A stretch of 64,000 nt of DNA from the NCBI RefSeq assembly GCF_009830285.1, contig NZ_WUQX01000001.1:3596501-3660500 (forward strand), read 5' to 3'. The position numbers and the translations under genes were made by a program. This document shows, one piece after another, positions 42,046-48,942 of the stretch. This DNA is from Sporofaciens musculi. Lineage in GTDB: Bacteria; Bacillota; Clostridia; Lachnospirales; Lachnospiraceae. Position 1 is the first letter of the stretch; each line of letters starts with the position of its first letter. The notes under the pieces were generated by a model. The model worked only from the letters and a program-made list of their open reading frames with translations, was not told the DNA's origin and searched no databases.

Positions 42046-42153
42046 TTAATGTAATGCAATGTAATTCTTATAATCGTAATTAATGTACCTTTTATATATT
42101 AAATAGCACTATGATTTAGATATTTAAAAGCAATACATGAAATTGAGATTATG

Positions 42154-42189
42154 AAAAGACCAGATAACTCTCAGTTATCTGGTCTTTTT
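42154..42189. terminator. Bidirectional terminator between csp and sseB-like genes
   Basis: AAAAGACCAGATAACT pairs with AGTTATCTGGTCTTTTT around CTC. A and T runs on either side allow use on both strands. The stop codon of the leftward gene (42171) lies in the loop, so its last codons form part of the stem. Confidence 0.9.
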
Positions 42190-42917
42190 CGTATCTTAAA
42201 CTGGACGTTTACTCCCAAGGGATTAAGCACAACGCCTTCGCTTTCTGCCGGCAGAAGATTCGCAAGTTTATCTGCTTCTACCACCATAGCACGGAGCTTA
42301 TTTGGTCCGTTAAACTTCTGAAATTCCTGGAAATCTGTGAACAATGGCTGGTACAGCTTACCATCCTTTCCTTTTAGGGCCGGAATTCCTTTATCTGCCC
42401 GAACTGCAAAGATATATTTACCTCTCCCAAAGTGTGCCAGCATTTCCTCATAAATTGACGTCAGTTCTTCCGTCATGGCCTTCCCCTGATTCTTATGGAG
42501 TCCCTGCATAAAATAGATTGCCGTTAGATGTAACTCTGGATTCTCCACCCATACCTGACCTTCAGGCAGTTTCTCAGGACGGTTTCGCGTAATCAGCTCA
42601 TTTAACTGAACTGCCGTCCGGTCCGGCATCTTGTCATTTACCACGATACAGTTCACACCCATGGGATACAGACTGGTGTAAAAAGGAAGAAAACTCTTTT
42701 GCTCGACCTTGATGACCTGCACTAAGATTTTCTCCTCAAGCAGCTCCTTCGCCCGTCTCTTGGCGTCATCCACCCCATAAAACAGCAAAATCTGGTCGTC
42801 GTAGGTCTCAGAGTCACATTCCACGTAGGGCAGACGCGTACAGCCAGACATTAAAACGTAGACTGCTTCAGAGACTCTTAACATCTCCAAAGCCGTTTTC
42901 TTTATCTCCACACTCAT
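42171..42917 (-). CDS. SseB-family protein, 248 aa
   Basis: An SseB N-terminal-like region is recognisable by the C-terminal half: TAIYFMQGLHKNQGKAMTEE and KYIFAVRADKGIPALKGKDG, followed by YQPLFTDFQEFQKFN and VLNPLGVNVQFK. That last pattern (small beta domain ending in a conserved NP-x-G) marks the family. The biochemical role of SseB proteins is not settled. The start at 42917 (MSVEIKK) follows GAAGGAAAG and overlaps the Bfd gene by four bases. Third gene of the ferritin operon. Confidence 0.75.
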   Translation of the reverse strand: MSVEIKKTALEMLRVSEAVYVLMSGCTRLPYVECDSETYDDQILLFYGVDDAKRRAKELLEEKILVQVIKVEQKSFLPFYTSLYPMGVNCIVVNDKMPDRTAVQLNELITRNRPEKLPEGQVWVENPELHLTAIYFMQGLHKNQGKAMTEELTSIYEEMLAHFGRGKYIFAVRADKGIPALKGKDGKLYQPLFTDFQEFQKFNGPNKLRAMVVEADKLANLLPAESEGVVLNPLGVNVQFKIRKRPDN

Positions 42918-43102
42918 TCTACTCTTTCCTTCAATAGCTTCTTTGTCAGCTTCTTCGCCTTTTTCTTGCATTTGCCGCAGCCCTTACCAACCTTCGTCTG
43001 CTTCTTTACCTCTTTGAAGGAATCGGCGCCGTCTTTTACAGCGTCCGCAATGTCGCCCTTCGTCACATTGCGGCATGAGCAGATTATTTTCTTGCGGTTC
43101 AT
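42914..43102 (-). CDS. Bfd-like [2Fe-2S] protein, 62 aa
   Basis: Two Cys pairs, CSCRNVTKGDI at the N-terminus and GCGKCKKKAK near the end, match the bacterioferritin-associated ferredoxin (BFD)-like domain that binds one [2Fe-2S] cluster. The C-terminus is very lysine-rich. It starts three bases after the ferritin stop codon, which supports a role as reductase partner that releases iron from ferritin. Such proteins are known to do this for bacterioferritin; for this ferritin it is inferred. Confidence 0.85.
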   Translation of the reverse strand: MNRKKIICSCRNVTKGDIADAVKDGADSFKEVKKQTKVGKGCGKCKKKAKKLTKKLLKERVE

Positions 43103-43104
43103 GA

Positions 43105-43617
43105 CTAAAGTACCAGGGACGGTGCGGAATATGTACGTGCCCCAAGCTCATTGTCCAGCATGTACAGGCTCTTCGGATCATCTCCGAACAACTCAAACCT
43201 CTTCACCAGATTATCTGCGTTGGTCTCCTCCTCACCCTGCTCTTTTACGAACCAGTCTAAGAACTGCATGGTGCGGAAATCTTTTACAGAATATGCCGCA
43301 TCATAGATTGCATGAATAAGGCTGGTTACATACTGCTCGTGCTTTAAGCCTTCCGAAAGAACAGACTTGGCGCTCTCTAATGCAATCGCCGGCTTGTCGA
43401 TTGCTTCTAGCTCTACCTTCTCACCGTTGTTCTGGAGATACTGGATGAAAAGCATTGCATGATCCCGCTCCTCCTGAGCCTGGATCTTATACCAGTTGCC
43501 GAAGCCGTCTAAACCGTGGTCAAAATAAAAATTGGAAAAATCCAGGTACAGATATGCGGAATAAAATTCCTTGTTTACCTGCTGATTCAATAATTCTACT
43601 ACTTTTTTATCTAACAT
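43105..43617 (-). CDS. Ferritin (FtnA type), 170 aa
   Basis: Four-helix bundle with the ferroxidase residues in LLNQQVNKEFYSAYLYLDFS (~9-28), AQEERDHAMLFIQYL (~47-61) and EQGEEETNADNL (~126-137). Length is normal for non-haem bacterial ferritin. RBS AAAGGAGGAGA. Stores iron as a mineral core and lowers oxidative stress. First gene of a ferritin-Bfd-SseB operon with its promoter at 43656-43684. Confidence 0.95.
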   Translation of the reverse strand: MLDKKVVELLNQQVNKEFYSAYLYLDFSNFYFDHGLDGFGNWYKIQAQEERDHAMLFIQYLQNNGEKVELEAIDKPAIALESAKSVLSEGLKHEQYVTSLIHAIYDAAYSVKDFRTMQFLDWFVKEQGEEETNADNLVKRFELFGDDPKSLYMLDNELGARTYSAPSLVL

Positions 43618-43655
43618 GATCGTTTTCTCCTCCTTTGTTTGATTAATTCTTCCTT

Positions 43656-43684
43656 ATTATACACTCCGCTTCATCCATTTTCAA
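43656..43684 (-). promoter_or_regulatory. Ferritin operon promoter
   Basis: On the minus strand TTGAAA (43679-43684), 17 bp, TATAAT (43656-43661). The IS66 insertion at 43751 lies 67 bp further upstream and leaves this promoter intact. Confidence 0.75.
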
Positions 43685-43742
43685 GTGGATTCCTGTGGTA
43701 TTGTTTTTTGTGAAAAATTAAATATGCAACTGGTATTTGCTT

Positions 43743-43750
43743 TTTAGCAC
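43743..43750. repeat. IS66 target duplication, left copy
   Basis: TTTAGCAC directly precedes the element's left inverted repeat and is repeated exactly at 45568-45575. Confidence 0.97.
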
Positions 43751-45567
43751 GTAACAGTTCAGCCTTGCGACTGGCAAAAGAGAGAAATTGAAAAAGTTTT
43801 TTCTTCTGATTATCCACATGGAAACACGTAATTTCACGAATTTTATTGCTTTGTGATTAGTATGTGGATAACTTTTGAACAACATGTCTGTTCAGAATCC
43901 CATTTTTCATAGTTTTTGTGACCGGTATTCCACAGAACCTCTGGAATACACAAAAATAATCCACCGTCATTTTGACGAACCTATTCTAAAGAGGATTTTT
44001 CTTTTCTATTCATTTCTGATAAACTATGGTTATCAGAAATGAACGGAAGGAGATGCCCCATGGGAAGAAAAAGCAACTATGAAAATGGAATGTACCAGCA
44101 GCTCATGGAAATCATGGGGCGTCTGGATACGGTTGAAAAAGAACACAAACAGGAAGTTGGGGAATTGAAAGCGGAAATCGCAGATTTAAAAGAAGAGAAC
44201 CGGCTCTTACGTCAAGAAAACCGACTGCTTAAAGACGATAATGCACGTCTGAAAAGTATTATCAATCATGACAGCTCCAATACTTCCCTTCCACCATCTA
44301 CCGATCAAAAAGGCGGAAAACCTGCAAATACCTATAACGGAAGAAAGAAAACAAAACGTAAAGCAGGCGGACAAAAAGGGCATAAAGGAACAACGCTTAC
44401 AAAAGCAGAGATAGAAGTAAAAATTGCTTCCGGCAAATGCAGACATGAAGTAAAAATGATTGGTAATGCAGCCGGACAGAAATACGTCACAAAATATGTG
44501 GTTGATCTAGCTGTGGAACCGATGATTACAGAAATCCGTATCTATGCAGATAAAGAAGGGGTTTTACACATTCCAAAAGAATACCGCAGTGATGTTACCT
44601 ATGGAGCAAATGTAAAAGCGCTGGCTGTATCCCTGTATAGCGAAGGGGTTATGTCAAACGACAGGATTGCTTCTTTTTTAAATGCAGCCGGTAACGGAGA
44701 ACTCGAATTATCAGAAGGGAGCGTCTATGGATTTTGCAAAAAACTGGCGTCGTTTTCTCAAACAAGCATTTCAAATTTGGAAAACGGACTGTTGAACCAA
44801 AAGGTTGTTGCAACCGATGCCACAGTGGTAACAGTAAATGGGAAACAGAATTATATCCGGAATTTCAGCATAAAAAACAGCGTGGTATACCATGCCATGG
44901 ACAGCAAATCCATAGAAGCACTGAAGGGACTGTATTTTTTGAAACACTATACAGGGATTCTTCTGCATGACCATGAAACCGCTTTGTACCACTTTGGCAC
45001 GGATCACGCAGAATGCAATGTCCACATCATGCGTTATCTCCGAAAAAATACGGAGGAAACAGGGAATGCATGGTCCGGGGAGATGAGTGCGCTCCTGTGT
45101 GAAATGAATCGGGAACGGAAAGAATTACTAGGGCAGGGGTTCCCATCATTTCCGCCTGCAATCCTAAGGGAATATGAAGAAAAATATTTTTCCCTGATAC
45201 GAAAAGGAGAGGCAGAAAATAAAACGACCAGACATAAATATGCGAAAAAAGAGGAAAAGACATTACTTAACCGTATGGATAAATACAGTCATAACCATCT
45301 TTTATTCTTGCATGATTTTTCCGTGCCCTTTGATGACAATATTTCGGAACGAGATTTACGGAAAGCAAAAAATCGCCAGAAAATGGCTGGAGGTTTTCGC
45401 AAGGAAAGCGGCAGTGAAATGTACTGTTCCATTATGACAGTCATAGAAACCCTTAAGAAAAGGAAAATGGGGATTATAGAAAATATAAAAATGTTATTTA
45501 TGGGCACACCGGCTATATTTTAGCCGGTGTAATACCCGTTAGGTCAATCGCAAGGCTGAACTGTTAC
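43751..45567 (+). mobile_element. Complete IS66-family insertion sequence, 1817 bp
   Basis: Bounded by perfect 20-bp terminal inverted repeats (GTAACAGTTCAGCCTTGCGA at the left, its complement at the right) and an 8-bp target duplication TTTAGCAC, the standard for IS66. The ends begin GTAA, as in the family. It contains only one gene, the large transposase; no tnpA or tnpB is present, which matches the single-gene ISBst12-like group. It is inserted between the ferritin operon and an XRE regulator. The intact target duplication and open transposase frame point to a recent insertion. Confidence 0.97.
44060..45523 (+). CDS. IS66-family transposase, 487 aa
   Basis: Layout: N-terminal coiled coil (ENRLLRQENRLLKDDNARLK, ~45-65), the HDSSNTSLPPSTDQKGGK segment, a zinc-binding region, and the DDE catalytic domain with D in VVATDATVVTV (~residue 252), D in HDHETALYHFGTDHAECN and E in DNISERDLRKAKNRQKM (~432). 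The ATG at 44060 follows AAGGAGATGCCCC and is preferred to the ATG at 44039. Full length, no disruption. It could also act in trans on the broken copy at the left edge. Confidence 0.96.
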   Translation: MGRKSNYENGMYQQLMEIMGRLDTVEKEHKQEVGELKAEIADLKEENRLLRQENRLLKDDNARLKSIINHDSSNTSLPPSTDQKGGKPANTYNGRKKTKRKAGGQKGHKGTTLTKAEIEVKIASGKCRHEVKMIGNAAGQKYVTKYVVDLAVEPMITEIRIYADKEGVLHIPKEYRSDVTYGANVKALAVSLYSEGVMSNDRIASFLNAAGNGELELSEGSVYGFCKKLASFSQTSISNLENGLLNQKVVATDATVVTVNGKQNYIRNFSIKNSVVYHAMDSKSIEALKGLYFLKHYTGILLHDHETALYHFGTDHAECNVHIMRYLRKNTEETGNAWSGEMSALLCEMNRERKELLGQGFPSFPPAILREYEEKYFSLIRKGEAENKTTRHKYAKKEEKTLLNRMDKYSHNHLLFLHDFSVPFDDNISERDLRKAKNRQKMAGGFRKESGSEMYCSIMTVIETLKKRKMGIIENIKMLFMGTPAIF

Positions 45568-45575
45568 TTTAGCAC
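45568..45575. repeat. IS66 target duplication, right copy
   Basis: TTTAGCAC, identical to 43743-43750. Confidence 0.97.
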
Positions 45576-45592
45576 TGATCAAATTCTTTATT

Positions 45593-45624
45593 CTTATTGC
45601 CATATGCTTTATAATGGCAATAAG
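45593..45624. promoter_or_regulatory. Operator dyad over the XRE-gene promoter
   Basis: CTTATTGCCA, 12 bp, TGGCAATAAG: a perfect 10-bp inverted repeat that spans the -10 box TATAAT (45610-45615). The regulator gene starts 14 bp later. This is a textbook place for autorepression. Confidence 0.7.
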
Positions 45625-45637
45625 AGGAGTGATTTTT

Positions 45638-46117
45638 ATGAATATGAATATTATATCGAAATACTTAAAATTTCTGCGTAAAAGCCATAGCTACACACAA
45701 GATGATTTAGCCCAGCACTTAGACATATCAAGGCAGGCGGTATCAAAATGGGAAACAGGGGTGGCTATCCCTGACTTAGAGGTTTTGCTGAAAATTTCCA
45801 GATTATATGACATCACAATAAATGATATATTAGAACCTCAAATACAGCCACAAAGGATAACTGATTTTGAGCAGATTTCTACAATTTCTGAAAAGGAACT
45901 GAAAGAAGTGTTAAAACAGTTTGACGCTGATTCTCTTGTAACAGCTTTAATGGGGGCATCGCCCGAAACAAATAGTTTTTGTGAAAGACTATTTCCCGAT
46001 GTAGCTTTTGAAATGATAAGAAACAATATTGGCAGAATTAAGATAGAAACTGTTGAGGATATGCAGAACCAAATAATTTCTATGATAAATTTGCAGAAGG
46101 CTGACAAGGAACTTTAG
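45638..46117 (+). CDS. XRE-family regulator with C-terminal helical region, 159 aa
   Basis: N-terminal HTH (YTQDDLAQHLDISRQAVSKW, ETGVAIPDLEVLLKISRLYD, ITINDIL) followed by an ~85-residue helical tail of unknown function (EKELKEVLKQFDADSLVTAL and SFCERLFPDVAFEMIRNNI). The ATG at 45638 follows AAGAGGAGTG; an earlier in-frame ATG sits inside the promoter dyad. The IS66 element ends 70 bp upstream and may have displaced distal control sequence. Targets unknown apart from the probable autoregulatory dyad. Confidence 0.85.
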   Translation: MNMNIISKYLKFLRKSHSYTQDDLAQHLDISRQAVSKWETGVAIPDLEVLLKISRLYDITINDILEPQIQPQRITDFEQISTISEKELKEVLKQFDADSLVTALMGASPETNSFCERLFPDVAFEMIRNNIGRIKIETVEDMQNQIISMINLQKADKEL

Positions 46118-46183
46118 TATATAAAAGCAGGAGTTTTTTGGCGGTGCAGATATTAACCATGCGTCTTTTTTTGTGTCCAAAAG

Positions 46184-46267
46184 GAGGAATATGAGCTTGT
46201 TTACACGCCTCGGCATATGCCAGGAAATCTTTTTGATATTAGAGATATTATAGACAGAAAAATGTAA
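46184..46267 (+). pseudogene. Short gene remnant, 27 codons
   Basis: An open stretch reads EEYELVYTPRHMPGNLFDIR, then DIIDRKM and a stop, with no start codon. The pattern looks like a real protein C-terminus rather than random sequence, but I cannot name the family. An overlapping frame with AAAGGAGGAAT and ATG at 46191 gives only 20 residues. Most likely what remains of a gene deleted downstream of the XRE regulator. Confidence 0.35.
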
Positions 46268-46272
46268 AAATA

Positions 46273-46310
46273 TGACCAAAACATGGGGCGTTTCTATATA
46301 TGGCCCCATG
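46273..46310 (-). terminator. Terminator of the ior-paaK-ACT operon
   Basis: CATGGGGC pairs with GCCCCATG around a 13-nt loop; on the minus strand it is followed by TTTTGGTC. It lies about 70 bp beyond the ACT gene stop. Confidence 0.6.
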
Positions 46311-46381
46311 CTCCGGTCAGTTCTTTCATATGGATTTTTAGCTTATCTCGAATTCCTAACCGATACAGATCGAACTAAAAT

Positions 46382-46825
46382 TTATTGATTCGCGCGGTAT
46401 GCCTCGTCAGCGCTGTAGACGTCGAAGCCGCTGCCCTTCAGGATGTCAATTACGCGGGCGGGGTCGTCGCTTTTGAGGACTGCTGCCGCGTCGCTTCCGT
46501 TCGCAAAAGCGTACATATATTCTACGTTGACCTCGCCTTCTACGATCTGGTGCATGGCTTTGCTTAACGAGCCTGTGGCATGGGGAACGCGTAATGCTAC
46601 CACGTCTGTGAGCATAGCGGTGATTCCTGCCTCCTTAAGCGCTGCACGGCCCTTGTGAGGGTCGGAAACGATCATACGCAACATTCCATAGTCGGAAGTA
46701 TCCGCAAGGCTTAAAGCCACGATATTTACGTCCTTCTGCGCCAGAACCTTCAGCACGTCGTCGAGGCGGCCTTCCCTGTTTTCCAAAAAAACTGATAATT
46801 GCTGAATTGTATTACTTACACCCAT
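46382..46825 (-). CDS. Tandem ACT-domain protein, 147 aa
   Basis: Two ACT-like units: IQQLSVFLENREGRLDDVLK and VNIVALSLADTSDYGMLRMI for the first; VVALRVPHATGSLSKAMHQI and VNVEYMYAFANGSDAAAVLK for the second. ACT domains bind amino acids. This two-ACT form is regularly encoded beside PaaK and indolepyruvate oxidoreductase in anaerobes and may sense aromatic amino acids. It lies 15 bp after paaK. No catalytic domain is attached. Confidence 0.88.
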   Translation of the reverse strand: MGVSNTIQQLSVFLENREGRLDDVLKVLAQKDVNIVALSLADTSDYGMLRMIVSDPHKGRAALKEAGITAMLTDVVALRVPHATGSLSKAMHQIVEGEVNVEYMYAFANGSDAAAVLKSDDPARVIDILKGSGFDVYSADEAYRANQ

Positions 46826-46840
46826 GGTATTTCCCTCCTC

Positions 46841-48172
46841 TTACAACTCTCTGTTGTCGATGACACGTTTTGCCTTGCCTTCGCTTCGCTGGATGGTCTT
46901 AGGCTCGACAAGCTTTACTCTTACGGATACGCCGAGAGCCTGTTTCAATACGGCGCCTACTTTGTTCTTCAATGCGTCCAGCTTCCGAATCTCGTCGGAG
47001 AAATATTTCTCATCCACTTCTACCATGACGGTTAAGACATCCAGGTTGTTCTCCCTGTCAACGATAAGCATATAGTGAGGTGCAACGCCGCCGCCCATAG
47101 AAAGAAGGGCAGTCTCAACCTGGGTCGGGAATACGTTGACGCCGCGAATTACCTTCATATCGTCTGTACGTCCGGTAAATTTCTGGATTCTCGGCAAGGT
47201 CCGTCCACACTCGCATGTGCTGTGGTCAATACTGGTAAGGTCTTTGGTCCGGTAACGCAGGAGAGGCATTCCCTCTTTTGCAAGGGTGGTGAACACAAGC
47301 TCGCCCGTCTCGCCGTCCGCACACGGGGACTGGTCTGCCGGATTAAGTACCTCTGGATAGAAGTAGTCCTCATACACATGCAGTCCCTTGTGGTGGATAC
47401 AGTCCATGGCAACTCCTGGGCCTGTAATCTCACACAATCCATAGATATCGAAGCTGTTGATATGGAAAATGCTCTCAATCTTCTTGCGCATCTCGTCTGT
47501 CCAGGGCTCCGCCCCGTTGACACTTGCCTTAATCTTAAGCCTGTCAACAACTCCTGCCTCCTGTGCCGCCTCTGCCAGATACAAAGCATAAGACGGGGTA
47601 CATGCGAATGCAGTAGCGCCGAAATCCTCCATACACATCAACTGACGCTTCGTATTGCCTGAGGACATAGGGATTGCCATGGCGCCCAATGCCTGCGCGC
47701 CCAAATCCAGACCCATTCCTCCCGTAAACAGACCATAACCGTAACATACATGGATACGGTCTGCCGCGGTCAGTCCTGCCATCACCAAACCTCTGGCAAC
47801 GCACTCGCCCCATACGTCCACATCCTTCTGGGTGTAAGAAGCAAGGGTCAGTTTGCCGGTAGTTCCAGAGGTGCCCTGTACACGGGCAATCTTCTCCTTA
47901 GGAACCGCCAATAGCCCGAAGGGGTAGTTATCCCTCAAATCCTCCTTGGTGGTGAAGGGAAGTTTGCAGATATCCTCAATCCCCTTGATGTCTCCAGGCT
48001 CTACGCCCAGAGCATCCATCTTCTTACGGTAGAATTCCACATTTTCGTAGACATTCTTCACCTGCTTTACCAAACGCTCACTCTGGAGGGCATTCATCTC
48101 ATCCCTGCTCATACACTCAATCTTTGGATCTCTGATGGTTTCTTTCCAGTTCTCTATTGATACTCCTGCCAT
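46841..48172 (-). CDS. paaK: Phenylacetate-CoA ligase (AMP-forming), PaaK family, 443 aa
   Basis: PaaK-type ANL enzyme: SGTSGTTGKL-like P-loop reads VQGTSGTTGKLTLAS (~96-110). FDIYGLCEITGPGVAMDC, LRYRTKDLTSIDHSTCECGR and KVIRGVNVFPTQVE follow, with the C-terminal lysine in RSEGKAKRVID. 443 aa is normal. It joins aryl acetates with CoA or runs in the reverse direction to make ATP from arylacetyl-CoA formed by IorAB. It is separated from iorB by a 190-bp structured leader, unlike the tight spacing elsewhere in the operon. Confidence 0.92.
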   Translation of the reverse strand: MAGVSIENWKETIRDPKIECMSRDEMNALQSERLVKQVKNVYENVEFYRKKMDALGVEPGDIKGIEDICKLPFTTKEDLRDNYPFGLLAVPKEKIARVQGTSGTTGKLTLASYTQKDVDVWGECVARGLVMAGLTAADRIHVCYGYGLFTGGMGLDLGAQALGAMAIPMSSGNTKRQLMCMEDFGATAFACTPSYALYLAEAAQEAGVVDRLKIKASVNGAEPWTDEMRKKIESIFHINSFDIYGLCEITGPGVAMDCIHHKGLHVYEDYFYPEVLNPADQSPCADGETGELVFTTLAKEGMPLLRYRTKDLTSIDHSTCECGRTLPRIQKFTGRTDDMKVIRGVNVFPTQVETALLSMGGGVAPHYMLIVDRENNLDVLTVMVEVDEKYFSDEIRKLDALKNKVGAVLKQALGVSVRVKLVEPKTIQRSEGKAKRVIDNREL

Positions 48173-48175
48173 TTT

Positions 48176-48363
48176 CTCATACTCCTATTCTGAATTTTAT
48201 TCATTCCTGAAGCCAACCTGAAAAAATACCCTTCGCCCCTGTTGGCGGATCATGGCCGCAATTATCTCCATCATCACATATCGTTAGCGGGACGAAGGTT
48301 CCCAAAGTATGAGGAGCTAAAGAGTCTTATTTTCCTATACAAACTATCACCTCCAAATATATA
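48176..48363 (-). promoter_or_regulatory. Structured leader RNA with terminator between iorB and paaK
   Basis: No reading frame. On the minus strand CCTTCGTCCC (48298-48289) pairs with GGGGCGAAGG (48239-48230) in a 10-bp stem with one G-U, followed by GTATTTTTT. The 49 nt inside form a smaller hairpin (TTGCGG / CCGCCAA). Upstream, GGAGG and CTCC segments can also pair. This is the architecture of an attenuator or riboswitch whose closing stem is the terminator. It matches no riboswitch class or T-box I know. Confidence 0.6.
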
Positions 48364-48942
48364 TTATTCGGACACAAGATTGTATCCCACCTCAAACGCC
48401 TGCCTGTTAATCTCTATGGTTTTCGGCGGCACGGTGTTCTCAATCACCTGATACCATTCTTCCTTGGAAAAATCCATATGCTGGGCAGCAATCCCCAGTA
48501 CAATCAGGTTAAATACCTTGGGATTGCCAAGCTTCTTTGATTCCTCGGTAGCATTTACAGTATAGACCTTATAATCCTTCTTCAAGGTCTCGATAATCCC
48601 TTCCGGATACTCCTCTGCTCCAATCACTACAGGAATCGGGTCGATTCTCCAGTCATTCACAATCAGGGCGCCGTCTTTCTTAAGGAAATGTGCATACCTG
48701 AGGGCCTCAAGCCTCTCAAAAGCAATCAGCACATCTGCCTGCCCTTCCTCCACAATCGGCTCAGAAACCTTCTTACCGTAACGGACAAAGGTTACCACGC
48801 TTCCGCCTCTCTGCGCCATTCCGTGTACCTCTGACAGCTTCACATCATATCCTCCGGCAGTAGCAAGGCCGCCCAATATTCTGCTGGTCAGAAGGGTTCC
48901 CTGTCCTCCCACGCCCACAATCATAATATTTTTTGTCGCCAT
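48364..48942 (-). CDS. iorB: Indolepyruvate:ferredoxin oxidoreductase, beta subunit, 192 aa
   Basis: Gamma-type domain of 2-oxoacid oxidoreductases: MIVGVGGQGTLLTSRILGGL at the N-terminus, SEVHGMAQRGGSVVTFVRYG and ADVLIAFERLEALRY. The length matches IorB. Its ATG overlaps the iorA stop codon by one base. With IorA it oxidatively decarboxylates aryl pyruvates (indole-, phenyl- or hydroxyphenylpyruvate) to arylacetyl-CoA and reduces ferredoxin. Confidence 0.94.
   Translation of the reverse strand: MATKNIMIVGVGGQGTLLTSRILGGLATAGGYDVKLSEVHGMAQRGGSVVTFVRYGKKVSEPIVEEGQADVLIAFERLEALRYAHFLKKDGALIVNDWRIDPIPVVIGAEEYPEGIIETLKKDYKVYTVNATEESKKLGNPKVFNLIVLGIAAQHMDFSKEEWYQVIENTVPPKTIEINRQAFEVGYNLVSE

Noticed and set aside
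46191..46253. 20-codon frame with AAAGGAGGAAT upstream
   Set aside because: The overlapping frame in 46184-46267 looks more like a real protein end; the RBS match is likely part of that remnant's codons.
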